Assembly: GCA_002914845.1 (NCBI GenBank)
Contig: JXTC01000023.1
Location: forward strand, 1,183,317-1,247,316
Direction: 5' to 3'
Origin: Trema orientale
Taxonomy: Eukaryota; Streptophyta; Magnoliopsida; Rosales; Cannabaceae
DNA length: 64,000 bases
The notes below the pieces were generated by a model. That model searched no databases. It worked only from the letters and a program-made list of their open reading frames with translations, and was not told the origin of the DNA. Positions 45,172 through 56,084 of the stretch are shown one piece after another. How positions within the stretch are numbered: the stretch's first letter is position 1; each line of letters starts with the position of its first letter. Made by a program: the position numbers and the translations under genes.

Positions 45172-46124
45172 GGGCCTGTTTGGCATTGTTTTTTGTTTTT
45201 AGTTTTTAGAGTTGTGTTTTCAGAAATGAAAACAAAAACTGTTTTATAATGCTTTCAGAAAACAATGGGTGTTTGGCAAGTGTTTTCTAAAAAAAAAATT
45301 TAGGAAAAAAAATTATATGAATATAAAAAATCATCTTTGTATTATAAAAAAAAAAAAATATTTAGAGAGAAAAAGTCAAGAGAGAGTGACCAGGTATAAA
45401 TTCAAGTAAGGAAATGAGGAGAGAGAAAGTCACAAGAGAAAAGGTAATGAAAGATAATAATGAGAAAAAAAGTGATAAGAGAGAATATGGAGATAAAAAG
45501 TATTGAGAAAGATAGAAGAAAAAAAAAACTAATGAAAACACACAAGAAATAGAAAGTGATAAGAATACATGGGGATAAAAAATAAAGATAAAAAAAGTTA
45601 TAAAAAACAAAATAGTAATAAAGAATGAGGATGGATAACGTGACTAAAAAAAATGAAGGGATAGAAAATAATGAGAGAAAAAGTGATAGAATAACATAAG
45701 GAGAGAGAAAATGATGAGAGAGAATAAGGAGAGAGAAAATAGTGAGAGAGAATGAATAGAGAGAAAGTGATGAGAGAGTATGAGGATTGAAAGAATGAAG
45801 AGAGAGAAAGTAATAAGAGAGAGTGAGGAGAGAGAAAGTAGTTAGAGAAAGTGACGATAGAGAACTATGAGAGAGAAAGTTACAAAAAAATGTGTATATG
45901 AAAGTTATATGAAATAATTTTTATTTTTTTCAGAAAAAGAAAAAGTTAAGAAAACACCTTGAAAACAACATTTTGTTGTTCTCTGAATGTTCAGTTTTCT
46001 TTAACTCTGTTTTTAAAAACTATTCTCAGAGAACAATGCCAAACACCCTTACTTGTTCTCAGAAAATAGTTTTCTGTTTTTAAAAACAAAAAACTGTATT
46101 TTAGTTATGATGCCAAACAGCCCC
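45172..46124. mobile_element. Tourist/PIF-Harbinger-type element (953 bp)
   Basis: TIRs 'gggcctgtttggcattgttt' at the left and an inverted 'atgatgccaaacagcccc' at the right. A 3-bp TAA target duplication flanks it (45169-45171 and 46125-46127). The 'GGGCCTGTTTGG' end and the TAA TSD are hallmarks of PIF/Harbinger Tourist MITEs. Subterminal 'aaaacagtttt'-like motifs are mirrored. The interior (about 45360-45890) is a purine-rich, imperfect repeat of 'gagagaaagtgatgagagag'. No transposase. It is inserted in the LINE remnant. Confidence 0.93.
45360..45890. repeat. Purine-rich imperfect repeat inside the Tourist element
   Basis: About 530 bp almost free of C and T-poor on the plus strand, built of variants of 'gagagaaagtgatgagagagaat' with spacing of roughly 20-40 bp. 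The strand asymmetry is extreme. Confidence 0.85.
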
Positions 46125-46340
46125 TAAGATTCCAGAAATTAGACTACCAATTCTGTGGGAATTGAGAGGAAGATAAATGACCTGTTGTTGGAAACCACTT
46201 TTGACTGTATAGCATCCTAATTCTTCAAAGTGCCAAATAACTCTATCTTGGCTGGGAGAAGGAGAAATTTAGTTATGAGTTCGACTTTGGCATTATCATA
46301 TAGTGGACTAGCTTTATGTACAATTCACTTTGAGAGAGAT
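46125..46340 (-). mobile_element. LINE remnant, upstream part
   Basis: On the minus strand the wording 'GCYTVKSGFQQQVI' matches the plant LINE segment just before zf-RVT (W-x-x-x-x-x-G-x-Y-x-V-K-S-G-Y). It continues the LINE interrupted by the Tourist element. The 5' limit is unclear. Confidence 0.65.
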
Positions 46341-48398
46341 TTATATACAACATGAATATGAAAAACTACGCTGGGGTTTATTTGGGTAAGCCAAACTTTA
46401 CACTTTTTTACTTTTTTTCCTTTAACATTTATAAAATACTTTGTAAGTATTTGTAAAGTAGAGAAAAAGCTCATAATTAAGCACTTTAATTTTTTAAGAT
46501 AAATTATTGTTAAGTATTTATAATAAATGACCAGTATTTATATTCAGTATCGTTTTTAATAGCTAAATGACTTTATATGAGTTTAATGTTATGTTGAGTA
46601 CTTAAATATATCAAATTTTTCGTACTAAGTAGTTATTTGATATTGGTATTAGTGATTCCAAAAACGATTCCGAAAAATAATTACCATAGTTTTGTAAACA
46701 AAATCAAGAATGTGGTAGAATTAGCATTTCAAAATTCCTCTTGAAACTTCATAAAATGAAATAAATAGGATCAATAATTTAGCATAAATCAATTCATGGA
46801 TTCTGGCTTAAATAAAACCTGGATTCAATTAAAAAAAACTAAGTGAAAATTGAATAATCACTTGGTAATGCAAAGTAATTGGAACTAAAAATCAACTAAG
46901 AACAATTAAAAATCATGGTCCAAATCCACTGATATCCTAGAAAAAATCTAGGCTATAACTAAATAAATATAAACTAAATCATTTAATTTAAACATCCTCA
47001 AAAGAAATAAAATCTGGAAGAAAAATAATAAAATAAAACTGATTAGTCTAACAGAGAAAAATCCAAATTGTAAAAAGCTGCCTTTGTTCCACTTCGTTGG
47101 CTGCTATTGCTCTCTCTATATTTTTCTCACTATTTCTGACCTTTTTTTTTTCTCTCTGAATGTTGTCTCTTTTCGTACTTTTATCTTTGTAAATAGTAAT
47201 ACTGAAGTAGTGTTTGTCATTTATCCGCATTTTCGTAAGCTCTCTTCTACAGTTACTAGGTTGTTATGAGATGTCACAGTCTCACTTTTGCGGCCGAAAA
47301 ATGTGAGCTCGGCATGTAACTTGCATCTTATTGGCGGTTGAAAAGTGGAATTAAGTTCGCTAGTGTGGCACCTCGTGAATAGACATTAAAACCAAGAGTA
47401 CGGAACTCGACCACATACAATCCGACCGCATGGGAAAAGTGACATGCATTGCTAACGATGCTAACCATCTGTCTCCTGCTGCCGGCTGCTCCACGCACCT
47501 CCACCCAACGTGAAATGCACGTGCTTGCCTGATGAGTTTATGAATCAAATCCAATGGTCAAGATCACATCTTGGGCTCCATTTCCTTATTCGTGCGCTTG
47601 GGTATTCTCTCGTCAGAGATTTTTTTTAAAGCATTTCAAATTAAATCAAATTAATTTGAATTTAATTAAATTGAAATAGTATATAAAGTAAAATTCAAAA
47701 ACATTAAACCTAAATCAAATTAAATTAACTAAAACTATATTAAATTAAATAGCAATATCAAATAAAGGAAATAAAATAAAACTAAATCTCTTTCGAATAA
47801 AATAACTTAAATTATTTAAAATCTAAACTAAAAATTCTCAGAGATACTTAATTTTGTAAATTAAAAAATATAAATAACTCTATTTTCATAGAGTTATCAC
47901 AGAGTCAAAGAGTCCAACTCAAAAAAAATGCCAAATTTGGGTTAGAAACTTTTTGACCTATGTGGTGATAAAGTTTTTGACTTGAGATTATATCTAAAGT
48001 CTATGACTTGAAGTTAGAAAATTAATTATCAAGAATGAATAGCATACTGACAGCCATTTTCGTTGAGTTGTTAGGCTCATTCTTCTTCATCTTTAACATA
48101 TTATGTGTTACTAAAAACCAAAATACCCATGTTTTCATAATTATTACAAAAATTATTTTCATCATAATAACTATTATACTTTATAAAAACAACAATACTA
48201 TGACCTATTAGTTGAGAATTTCTAATCGCGTCATTATTATGCTAAATTAATCATAAATAATTTTTTATCACATCAATATTATAATGATTTCCAACTACTA
48301 ACCATAGGTCACTATTCTACTGACCTAATGGTTAATAATTCTTAACCATAGGTCAATATCATAGTAACCTCCAAACTTTGACGAATCTAGAAAGTCAC
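46341..48398. other. Intergenic DNA with a GC-richer patch (47080-47600)
   Basis: No gene is recognised. 47270-47600 is distinctly less AT-rich and contains short palindromic pieces, but neither strand gives a familiar protein. It may be a decayed LTR or gene fragment. The remainder is AT-rich low complexity. Confidence 0.4.
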
Positions 48399-48515
48399 TT
48401 TTTTTTTTTTTTGAGATAAAAGGAGGAATGATCATGTCATCATGGCCTCCAACTAGATTTGAACCTAGGCTAGATAGAAGTAAAAGCTCCAAGTAAGACA
48501 TCTTTGCCATTATAT
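48399..48515 (-). mobile_element. tRNA-derived SINE, probably truncated
   Basis: Read on the minus strand: 'tggcaaagatgtcttacttg' resembles an A box, 'aggttcaaatct' resembles a B box (RGTTCRANNC) about 35 bp later, and the element ends in a 14-A tail (T run at 48399-48412). No clear target duplication. Confidence 0.55.
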
Positions 48516-50018
48516 TAATTACCTTTAGAAAACCAAATTGAACAAGATAAATATGCAAAATCACACAATTTTCACAAGAGTAATCTAAATGTTGACATTA
48601 TTTGACCTATTACAAACATTATTCACTCAGTTTCAACCAAAAAATAACTATAATGAAAACTAAGACATAACGTACATTAAAAAACATAGAACAATCGCAA
48701 TAATGACCAAATATCTAACCGAGACTTTTGGTTATAAAAAGCCAAAAAACCAATAAAGATTGGCCAGAAAACAATCTTTAAGGAGGGAGAGAGTGTTGTG
48801 GGAAGAAAAATGAAATAGAAGTGGAATTTTTTTTTTTTTAGGAAATTTTTTCCACGTATCCTTGAGAGTTTTTTAATAAGTATATAAGTGGAAACTAATT
48901 TATTTCCCTCTCCAATGAGTCCAAAAGAATTCCAAAACTTAGTCACTTATCCCAATGTATTGAGCGCTAGGTCTGGCCTAGGGCCTACCTTTGGCCCTTA
49001 TACATTTATATTTAAAAAAATAATCATATTTTTATTAATGAGGTAATAAAAAGAATATTTGAATACCATTTTTATATTAACGTACAGTAAATATAATGTA
49101 TATTAAAAAAATTAACTTAGATCTTTTAACTATAAAATTAGGGGAGGTAGAGGTTGGAGGGGTTGGTTTCATAGATAAGTTCAAATCTTATGTTCATGGG
49201 TGAATGTCTAGGATATTACTTGTGGATAGCCGTATCGTTTTCGTTATTATTTCTTTTTCTTAAAAACAAAAATTTTCACCCCTCTTCACCCTCTTTTTTT
49301 CTTTATCTAATTTTTCTCGCACAAAAAATTCCTTATTTGGAATTACATAAATGAAAATATTTAATATATGAATAAATGCATACATATAACATTAAATATT
49401 GAAAATTTCTTATTTCACCCGTCAAAACACACCTTACGATCTTGTATCAAATATAACTTTTAGGATTGATCCTTTGATGTTTAATTATTCTGAATTTGCA
49501 GTAATCGCGGAATGGAAAATAAATTGTTTGACATTATTGTTTCAAAAAGAAATTATTGACGTTAGAACGAAAATTACATACTAACTGAATTACACTGGGT
49601 TAGTGCCAAGGAGTTTTATTTAATATGATTTTACAGTCCAATTTTTTTTTTGGCCCCCTAGAAAAGAGTGAAGAATAGCTGTATCATGTTTTGAATTAGT
49701 TATTTATGTTATATAATGACCTGGGTTTTTCATCATCGGTTTTTTTTTTCTTTTTCTTTTTTTGGGAAAGGTTACAAGTAATAGATATTTTTAATTACAG
49801 TTTTTTTTTAAAAAGAAATTAACTTAGGTTTATGCTCATTATAGTTGAGAGTCAGGAACTGTGCAATTTTCAATATTGGCATTTATTTAGATTTTATACT
49901 GTCAACCTTAATGTTCTTCGTTTGTCAAAATAAATTTCTCATTGTTCTTGTCAAAATTATGTTAATATACATTACAATCTTGAAGAAGAAGACAAAAAGA
50001 AAGGGCTTCAAAACTAAT
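48516..50018. other. AT-rich intergenic DNA, nothing recognised
   Basis: No gene or repeat border could be supported. Confidence 0.5.
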
Positions 50019-50027
50019 TAATAACAA

Positions 50028-50199
50028 GGGCGCGTCTACAGTAGGGGCGCCCTTACGTAGGGCCCTGTCTATTCACCGTTGGATGGGAATCTGTATATAA
50101 ATAGATTCTCCACATATTCCCGTTATTCTCCACAGATTCCCATCCAACGATAATTAAGGCATAACCCTACGTAGGGACGCCCCTACCGTAGCTATCCCC
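50028..50199 (+). mobile_element. Mutator-type MITE, family H copy 1 (172 bp)
   Basis: TIR 'gggcgcgtctacagtagggg' matched by the inverted right end 'cccctaccgtagctatcccc'. Perfect 9-bp target duplication TAATAACAA (50019-50027 and 50200-50208). Internal 'ccgttggatgggaatctg' and 'cagattcccatccaacg' form a second inverted pair. Non-coding. Confidence 0.93.
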
Positions 50200-50267
50200 T
50201 AATAACAAAGTATTAAATGATTGGGAAAAAGAATCTTCCTTTAAATTTTTGATGGATAAATTTTTTT

Positions 50268-50439
50268 GGGGATGGCTACGGTAGGGGCATCCCTACGTAG
50301 GGTCATGCCTTAATTATCGTTGGATGGGAATCTGTGGGGAATAACGGGAATCTGTGGAGAATCTATTTATATACAGATTTCCATCCAACGGTGAATAGAC
50401 AGGACCCTACGTAGAGGCGCCCCTACTGTAGACGTGCCC
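50268..50439 (-). mobile_element. Mutator-type MITE, family H copy 2 (172 bp, inverted)
   Basis: Same 172-bp element in the opposite orientation, 68 bp from copy 1. It has its own perfect 9-bp target duplication AATTTTTTT (50259-50267 and 50440-50448), so it inserted independently. Together the copies form a large inverted repeat about 1.3 kb beyond the gene B stop codon. Confidence 0.93.
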
Positions 50440-50498
50440 AATTTTTTTTTGAAATGTATTGATGGATAATATTAGAACTAATGAAAGCCTAAAAGGGT

Positions 50499-50632
50499 TC
50501 CAAGGTTTGAGGGTTGTGTGTGTGTTTGGGGGGTCATGGGTTCAAACCTTAGTAGTGTGTGTGTGTGTCATTTTCCTTTAATTTGTAGTAAGTGGTGGTC
50601 ATTAGTTAAGCCCCACTTTTTAAAAAAAAAAA
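50499..50632 (+). mobile_element. Short retroposon (SINE-like), family S1 copy 1
   Basis: A 134-bp body ending in an A-rich tail, between perfect 19-bp target duplications (50480-50498 and 50633-50651, 'aatgaaagcctaaaagggt'). It contains the B-box-like 'gggttcaaacct' and '(tg)n' stretches. No A box is evident, so it may be a 5'-truncated SINE or a LINE tail. A close copy lies at 61060-61200 in the opposite orientation. Confidence 0.85.
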
Positions 50633-50651
50633 AATGAAAGCCTAAAAGGGT

Positions 50652-51712
50652 AAATATGGAAGAAGACTGTGTCATAATTAGTTTGTTAACAGATTGAATG
50701 CTCGAGCTTACACGTGTAACAAATTTTGTTGTAATTAAAAACATAGCAATTATATTTAGCGTCAACGATTCAGACTATATACGATTTACCTTTTTATTAG
50801 AAATAATACATATTATATATATTGAAAAGCTTAACAATGTTAATTGGATAGGAGAAGGAGATTAGATTGAGAATGAATTAACAATATATCTCTCCCTTCC
50901 AATCAATCATGCAAGCATATATTAAGCTAATTCATCATCGAAGACAATATAATGGCAATAAAATATTATATGTTATTATTTACCAAATGAATATTCTATT
51001 AGATCAAGTCAACCGTATATGGTTCTGTCACGCCTCAAATATATTGCTATAGGAGTATAGTTACTCTCTAGTCTTTTACATGATTGCACGTATCCATCGC
51101 GTGAAGTAAAGTTTTTGCCTTTATTTATTTTTCCAAATCATATTATATAACATACATATAAATATACATTGGACCATTATACATATACACATATACATGT
51201 ACTTGCAGAATATATGCAGTTCATAACCTTTCAGATTTTCCTTTTCCAATACGGTCAAACACCGTTAATGGCAAGAGTTGTTCTAATAAGTATATATATA
51301 ATTCGTTAATTGTGTATGTAGAATGATTAAAAATAATTGAGTGCTGTTTCCATTCTGTATTATGATCTGATGAAAAGAGCTAGGAACGAAATTACAAAAC
51401 TAAAAAACTAGGATTAAATTAAGACTCCAAACACTTGAATTTATATAGATTAATATGAATAATATAAATAACTTACATTCATACATCAAAAACACAAAAT
51501 TCAATCACAACTTTTAAAATGCTTTTACAATAGAGCATTACAAAGCATTTATCTACATTAGTTATTATTGCACATCAAGTGACCAAAAGTAAATAATACA
51601 AAATAACAAACAAAAAGAAATTAGAACCAAAAGGAGAAAATTCATCTTCGAAATTTTACAAAACCATGCATCCATGCGTAAAGGGAAACACCCCCTTTAT
51701 TAAATCATCAAA
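50652..51712. other. AT-rich DNA 3' of gene B
   Basis: It will include the 3' UTR of gene B near 51712. No other gene is recognised. Confidence 0.5.
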
Positions 51713-52749
51713 TCAGACAGGAACAGTTCTACTAGAAGTAGTGGGCTCCATCGTCTCCTCTCCATCTTCATTTTCACCGGTCAACTCCTCAAGCGATTTT
51801 CCCTTTGACTCCGGCACAAGAAGGGTAAAAAGAATACCGAAAAAGTTGATAACTCCAAGCATAACCAAGGCATACTTGACTCCAATCCCCGGCGGGTAAC
51901 CCGCATCGGTCTTACTCGGATCCTTATCTTGGGCGGCATACAAGAATCCGAAAGCTCCCACTATTGCTCCGGCTTTCCCCGCCGCCGCTGATATTCCATG
52001 ACATGTGGATCTTAGCCGGGCCGGGAAAATCTCCGCCGGGACGACAAACGTTGTGGCGTTTGGTCCGAAGTTGGCGAAGAAGAAGGTCAACGAGTACATA
52101 ATGACAAACCCTGCGTGGTGCTCTTTCCAGTGGTTGTAAGGAATGGCTAGAGCAAACATGAACACGGTCATGAAGAAGAAGCCCATTAGTTGAATGGCGA
52201 AGCGTCCCATGTAGTCGATGAAGAAGACGGTGAACCAGTAGCCGGGGACAGTACTAAATAAGGCGATTAGGGTTTGGGCCTTGGCGATTCTGAAAACTTC
52301 ATAGATGGCGTTCATGGTGTTTGCCGCTGGAATCCAGCCAATGGCGGTGAAGATGTCCTTCTGGAAGAGGTTTTGGCTGTAGAAGGCGATGTCCAATAAG
52401 AACCAAGTGGTTGCGGTTCCGACAAGGTGGAGGCCGTGGCGGCGAGCGAATTCCTTACTGAAAAGTCCATAAGAGTTCTTTTGGTCTAGCTTCTCTACTT
52501 TTTCCTCTTCGGCTTGGAGCTCCACTTGTAACACCTTGGACATGTCCGCAGCGGCTTGTTTGGCGTTCTTGGCGACAAGCGCCGTGTAACGAGCGGTTTC
52601 TGGCATTTTCATTCGCCAGTAGTAGGTTAGGGCTGCCGGGAGGGCTCCGAATATCACGATGATACGCCAAACGTAGTCAGCCTGATGGACCCTGGAGCCC
52701 GCTCTGTCGTGAATGTACGCTGGAGCACCGTATGCGCTGTCGAACGCGC
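51713..52749 (-). CDS. Gene B exon 2: PHT1 phosphate transporter, residues 188-532
   Basis: C-terminal 345 residues of a plasma-membrane H+/phosphate symporter of the plant PHT1 family. The exon starts after the acceptor 'ttttgattcag' (AG at 52751-52750); the split Gly188 codon (G|GC) restores the frame. Residues 189-218 ([11 protein letters not shown]... ADYVWRII) lie upstream of the first obvious alternative start and belong to the protein. It contains helices 6-12 and the likely substrate residues Trp303, Asp307, Tyr311 and Asn418, plus the [16 protein letters not shown] tail, which in this family is a phosphorylation and trafficking region. Unlike gene A it keeps the full loop '[13 protein letters not shown]' before helix 12. 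GC-rich codons stand out against the flanks. Together with exon 1 the product is 532 residues, a normal PHT1 length. Confidence 0.97.
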
Positions 52750-52898
52750 CTGAATCAAAATTTTCAGTTTAGTGAAGTTGATAAAATCACTTAATAATAA
52801 ATATTCTCTAATTTAATTACATCATAGTAGCAGGTTACATCATTATTATTACCTAGCATAAAGCATTAAAAAACTATTGCTATATACCGTAAATACTA

Positions 52899-53082
52899 GA
52901 GCAATGCTATGGGGCATCAGTGGTGCCCAGCACCACAGTGATATGTCTGTTTGTTACTGGATGATTTAATTAATAAATTGAGTCCCACATGGGCCCCACT
53001 TAAATTATAATTATGATTAGCCAGTGACAGACTGACACATCACTGTGGTGCTGGGCACCACTAGTGTCCTATAGCATTATTC
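52899..53082. mobile_element. Mutator-type MITE, family F copy 3, in the gene B intron
   Basis: 184 bp, the same length as copy 1 (31555-31738), and very similar ('cccacatgggccccacttaa' is shared exactly). Perfect 9-bp target duplication TAAATACTA at 52890-52898 and 53083-53091. The arms 'cagtggtgcccagcaccaca' and the inverted right end can form a hairpin. Confidence 0.95.
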
Positions 53083-53094
53083 TAAATACTAAAG

Positions 53095-53190
53095 AGAAAT
53101 GATTTGAGGCAGTGCCAAACACTAACAGTTTGTTAGTGGATGAGTATAATTAATAAATAACAGTTTATTACTAAATGAGTATAATTAATA
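53095..53190. mobile_element. Partial family F-like MITE in the gene B intron
   Basis: 'gaggcagtgccaaacactaa' followed by 'cagtttgttagtggatgagt' resembles one arm of family F, with the phrase 'agtataattaataaa' duplicated. No inverted partner or duplication was found, so it is a fragment. Confidence 0.45.
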
Positions 53191-53337
53191 AACAGGCTCA
53201 CTTAAGTCTACCTAGGTTGAATTGATATGTAATTATAATTATATAGTATATAATTGCTATTTATTTAAAATTAATAAATTGCCACCGTATATATATTTGA
53301 AATTAATTGCTATTTTGATTCCTTCAGTATTTAAAAT

Positions 53338-53569
53338 AAATTATACTATGGAGCATGAGTAATGCCTAACACCACAATGATGTATCAGTCTGTCACTGAT
53401 TAATCATAATTATAATTCAGATGGAATGATGTGTCATTCTGTCACTGATTAATAATAATTATAATTCAGATGGGGTCCATGTGAGGCCCAATTTATTAAT
53501 TAAATCATCTAGTAACAAATAAACATATTATTGTGGTGCAGGACACTATTAGTGCCCATAGCATTTCTC
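53338..53569. mobile_element. Mutator-type MITE, family F copy 4, in the gene B intron
   Basis: 232 bp with diverged family F arms ('ctatggagcatgagtaatgc' ... 'tagtgcccatagcatttctc'). Perfect 9-bp target duplication ATTTAAAAT at 53329-53337 and 53570-53578. Longer than the others because the phrase 'tgtcactgattaat(c/a)ataatt' is duplicated inside. Confidence 0.93.
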
Positions 53570-53830
53570 ATTTAAAATAGAATAATGTCAGCAACTGAGA
53601 GCATGGTATTTCAAAATATATTATCATTCATTTATTACTTAAAGAAAAAACTTTATCTTCCCAGTATCGATTCTCACACATCCTAGTATACCGTGATAGT
53701 AACCTTCTTCGATCGTTTCAAGTAAATTTTATAAAGTTCCATTTTTAATGTTTATTGGTGAAAAAAATAATATCAAGCTAGATTAAGATGACTTTTCAGG
53801 GAAAAAAAAGAGATTGAGATTAACACATAC

Positions 53831-54392
53831 CGGAGACAATCAAAGCGACGATACCACCGCCGAGAATTCCAAAACCTTGCATGGCGAACACGGCGGCGAT
53901 GAATGCACCGCGAGTCTTCTTGTTGGCGTACTCAGACATGATGGTGGCGGAGAGAGGATAGTCGCCGCCGATGCCGAAGCCGAGCCAGAACCGGAAGAAG
54001 CAAAGCGTGGCGATGACGGCCGTGGGGTCACTGCTGAAGGATAGACCTGAGGCGACGGAGCAGAACACCATGAGAAGTAGGGTTAATCCATAGACTTTCT
54101 TCCGGCCCATCTTGTCGCCGAGCCACCCGAAGAAGAGCTGGCCGGCGAGGGTGCCGCAGAAGGCGACACCGTTTACGGCTGCCGCCACGTTGGGAGGCAA
54201 AGTGCCGGGCTTGTCCTTAGTGAGGTCGGTGTAGTATATGCGGCCGAGCAGTTTGGTGACGAGAGAGATGCAGAAGAGATCGTAAGCGTCCGTGAAAAAT
54301 CCCATTCCGGCTATCACTATCGCCGTGAAGTGGTACCATTGTGTCTTGGCCACATCGAGTGCATTAAGCACTCCTAGTTGTTCTCCAGCCAT
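53831..54392 (-). CDS. Gene B exon 1: PHT1 phosphate transporter, residues 1-187
   Basis: N-terminal part of the second PHT1 transporter, with helices 1-5. The start ATG at 54392 is supported by alignment of [20 protein letters not shown] with gene A. The family signature [13 protein letters not shown] is at residues 142-154, and likely phosphate/proton residues Asp35, Tyr145 and Gln172 are present. The exon stops within codon 188 at the donor 'gtatgt'. Without splicing, translation would end three codons later ('GMC' then stop), so splicing is required for function. Same strand as gene A, about 33 kb away. Confidence 0.97.
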
Positions 54393-54426
54393 GGCTAATT
54401 AGTCTTAGGCTTCCCCCAATAATTTC
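54393..54426 (-). promoter_or_regulatory. Gene B 5' UTR segment with splice acceptor
   Basis: On the minus strand 'tttcatttctattag' precedes 34 bases leading to the ATG. This is a strong acceptor (AG at 54428-54427), in the same place relative to the ATG as in gene A. Confidence 0.6.
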
Positions 54427-55987
54427 CTAATAGAAATGAAATTACAGTCAGAATCTCACGGGAATTGGTAAGAAGTAATTTTATTGATTTTACAGTATTC
54501 AAGCAAATGAATTATAAACAATTAATCACATCTCTGTTAGAAATTCAGAAAAAATCTTAAGAACACAATTTACTTCATATATACGTCACATAGTTATGAT
54601 CTAAGTCAAAGTAATGTGCTTATTAAGTACAACACGAATATATACAGTATGAGTACTATGGGCGAGTAGTTTATATACTTCTCCCTATGTATGTTGTTAA
54701 TTTATCACTTCAACGAATGGTAGGGATTTTCATGTGTCGAACTTTTATATTTACAATCAACTATATATTTCACTAATTATAAGATAATATGTGGAATTTA
54801 TAATTCGTTGTTCTCCATTTTGTTGAAGATAGTGATGGAATTGACTAATGAACTACTTTATTAACAAGTATTTTTCTTTTGAGAGTATTTTATATATTGG
54901 CTAGTATAGTACTAGCTAGATGCTGGCCAAAGAAACCATATCAATATATATATATATATATATACATTCAATATGGTACTAATTATTGAGTAGCATCATA
55001 TATATTCCTTTCTTGCCTTTGTCTAGTTGTCCTTATAACTATGCCTGCTCACTACTATACCATTATTATATACGATTTGACTATAGTGACTCCCATATAT
55101 ACATGCCCAAAACTATACGGATTTAGATAACGACAAGTCGATTGGAGAAAATGAAACAAACAAATAATTAAAAAAAATTCAATCGAGCCGGAAGTAAAAG
55201 CTTGTTCCTCTCTTGTTATTAAATTAAATGCTTCTATATGGAATTCAATGAATGAATACAGACTGATGAAAGAAAAGTTATGTGACCACTCTATTGACCT
55301 ACTCCGCAAGTTGCACCAAGCCAATTAAATGCGAGCCAAAGATAACTTAGAATCTAAGTGAGAAATATTTGAATTAGATATATGAGAAACTCGTCTAATC
55401 CAAGGGACGTAATTTAAACAAATTAATTTCAGAGGCAAGGAACGTAAAGCACTAATTGTGTCAACCAAAAACAAGGAAAGCATTAAAAAAATCGTTAATA
55501 TATAAGGAAATATTAGAAGAAGAATTCATCAGAACATTTCTCTTTTCTCTTTTTCCTTGATTGAAAATCAAGAAAAGGGGGAAAAAAATAGTGAACTTTT
55601 TTTTAGAAAAAAAAAAAGGTCTCAAATGAGAATATCCAACGGCAGAGTCAAGTGTGGGGCCGAGGAACGGAATCCTAGCTAATACAATTTTTTTCTTGGA
55701 TAAAAAGGGATTTCTGGTGTCCGATATAGAGAATGAGAGCATCTTGGAAAAAAGGTGAAAGAATCTAGATCTGAATACGTGAAAGGTTAAAGAACTGAAC
55801 CAGAAGTGTGGTCCTAACATGACATGGAATCCAAAAAGAGAGCCTCAGTCGCAATAAGTATAACCAAGGAAACTAAAGTCTTGTCAGTTATCCATGCACA
55901 AAAAATCTAAAACCCAGTTGGAAAATTTATTGAGATATACATATTGTCATATTGAGAATGGGCAAAGAGAGACGAACTTTTACTGAC
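54427..55987 (-). other. Predicted 5' UTR intron of gene B (about 1.6 kb)
   Basis: Inferred from the acceptor at 54427 and a donor 'gtcagtaaaag' starting at 55987 after 'aaaaacag'. AT-rich; an AT repeat lies at 54946-54963. It contains a P1BS-like GAATATCC at 55630-55637. No gene was recognised inside it. Confidence 0.5.
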
Positions 55988-56084
55988 CTGTTTTTCTTTG
56001 ATTTACGATATATGGAGAAGAAGAGACTGAAGATTGTGCCCTGAGATATCTCAAGGATAAGGAGACAGGACCAATTTATATATG
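55988..56084 (-). promoter_or_regulatory. Gene B core promoter and first non-coding exon
   Basis: A TATA box 'tatataaa' on the minus strand lies at about 56083-56075. Transcription would start near 56045, giving a pyrimidine-rich leader ('tcagtctcttcttctccata') that ends at the donor at 55987. The position and composition are consistent, but no transcript evidence is available. Confidence 0.55.

Larger units (their letters stand above)
52750..53830 (-). other. Gene B coding-region intron (1081 bp, phase 1)
   Basis: Donor 'gtatgtgtta' begins at 53830 and acceptor 'ttttgattcag' ends at 52750, both good plant sites. Joining them gives an uninterrupted 532-codon frame. The intron contains two complete Mutator-type MITEs (52899-53082 and 53338-53569) and a partial third (about 53095-53190), together close to half of its length. 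Confidence 0.93.

Noticed and set aside
45362..45610. 82-codon minus-strand frame rich in Phe, Ser and Leu
   Set aside because: It is the purine repeat of the Tourist element read on the opposite strand; low complexity.
48325..48564. 79-codon frame
   Set aside because: It crosses the poly(T) and boxes of a SINE; not a gene.
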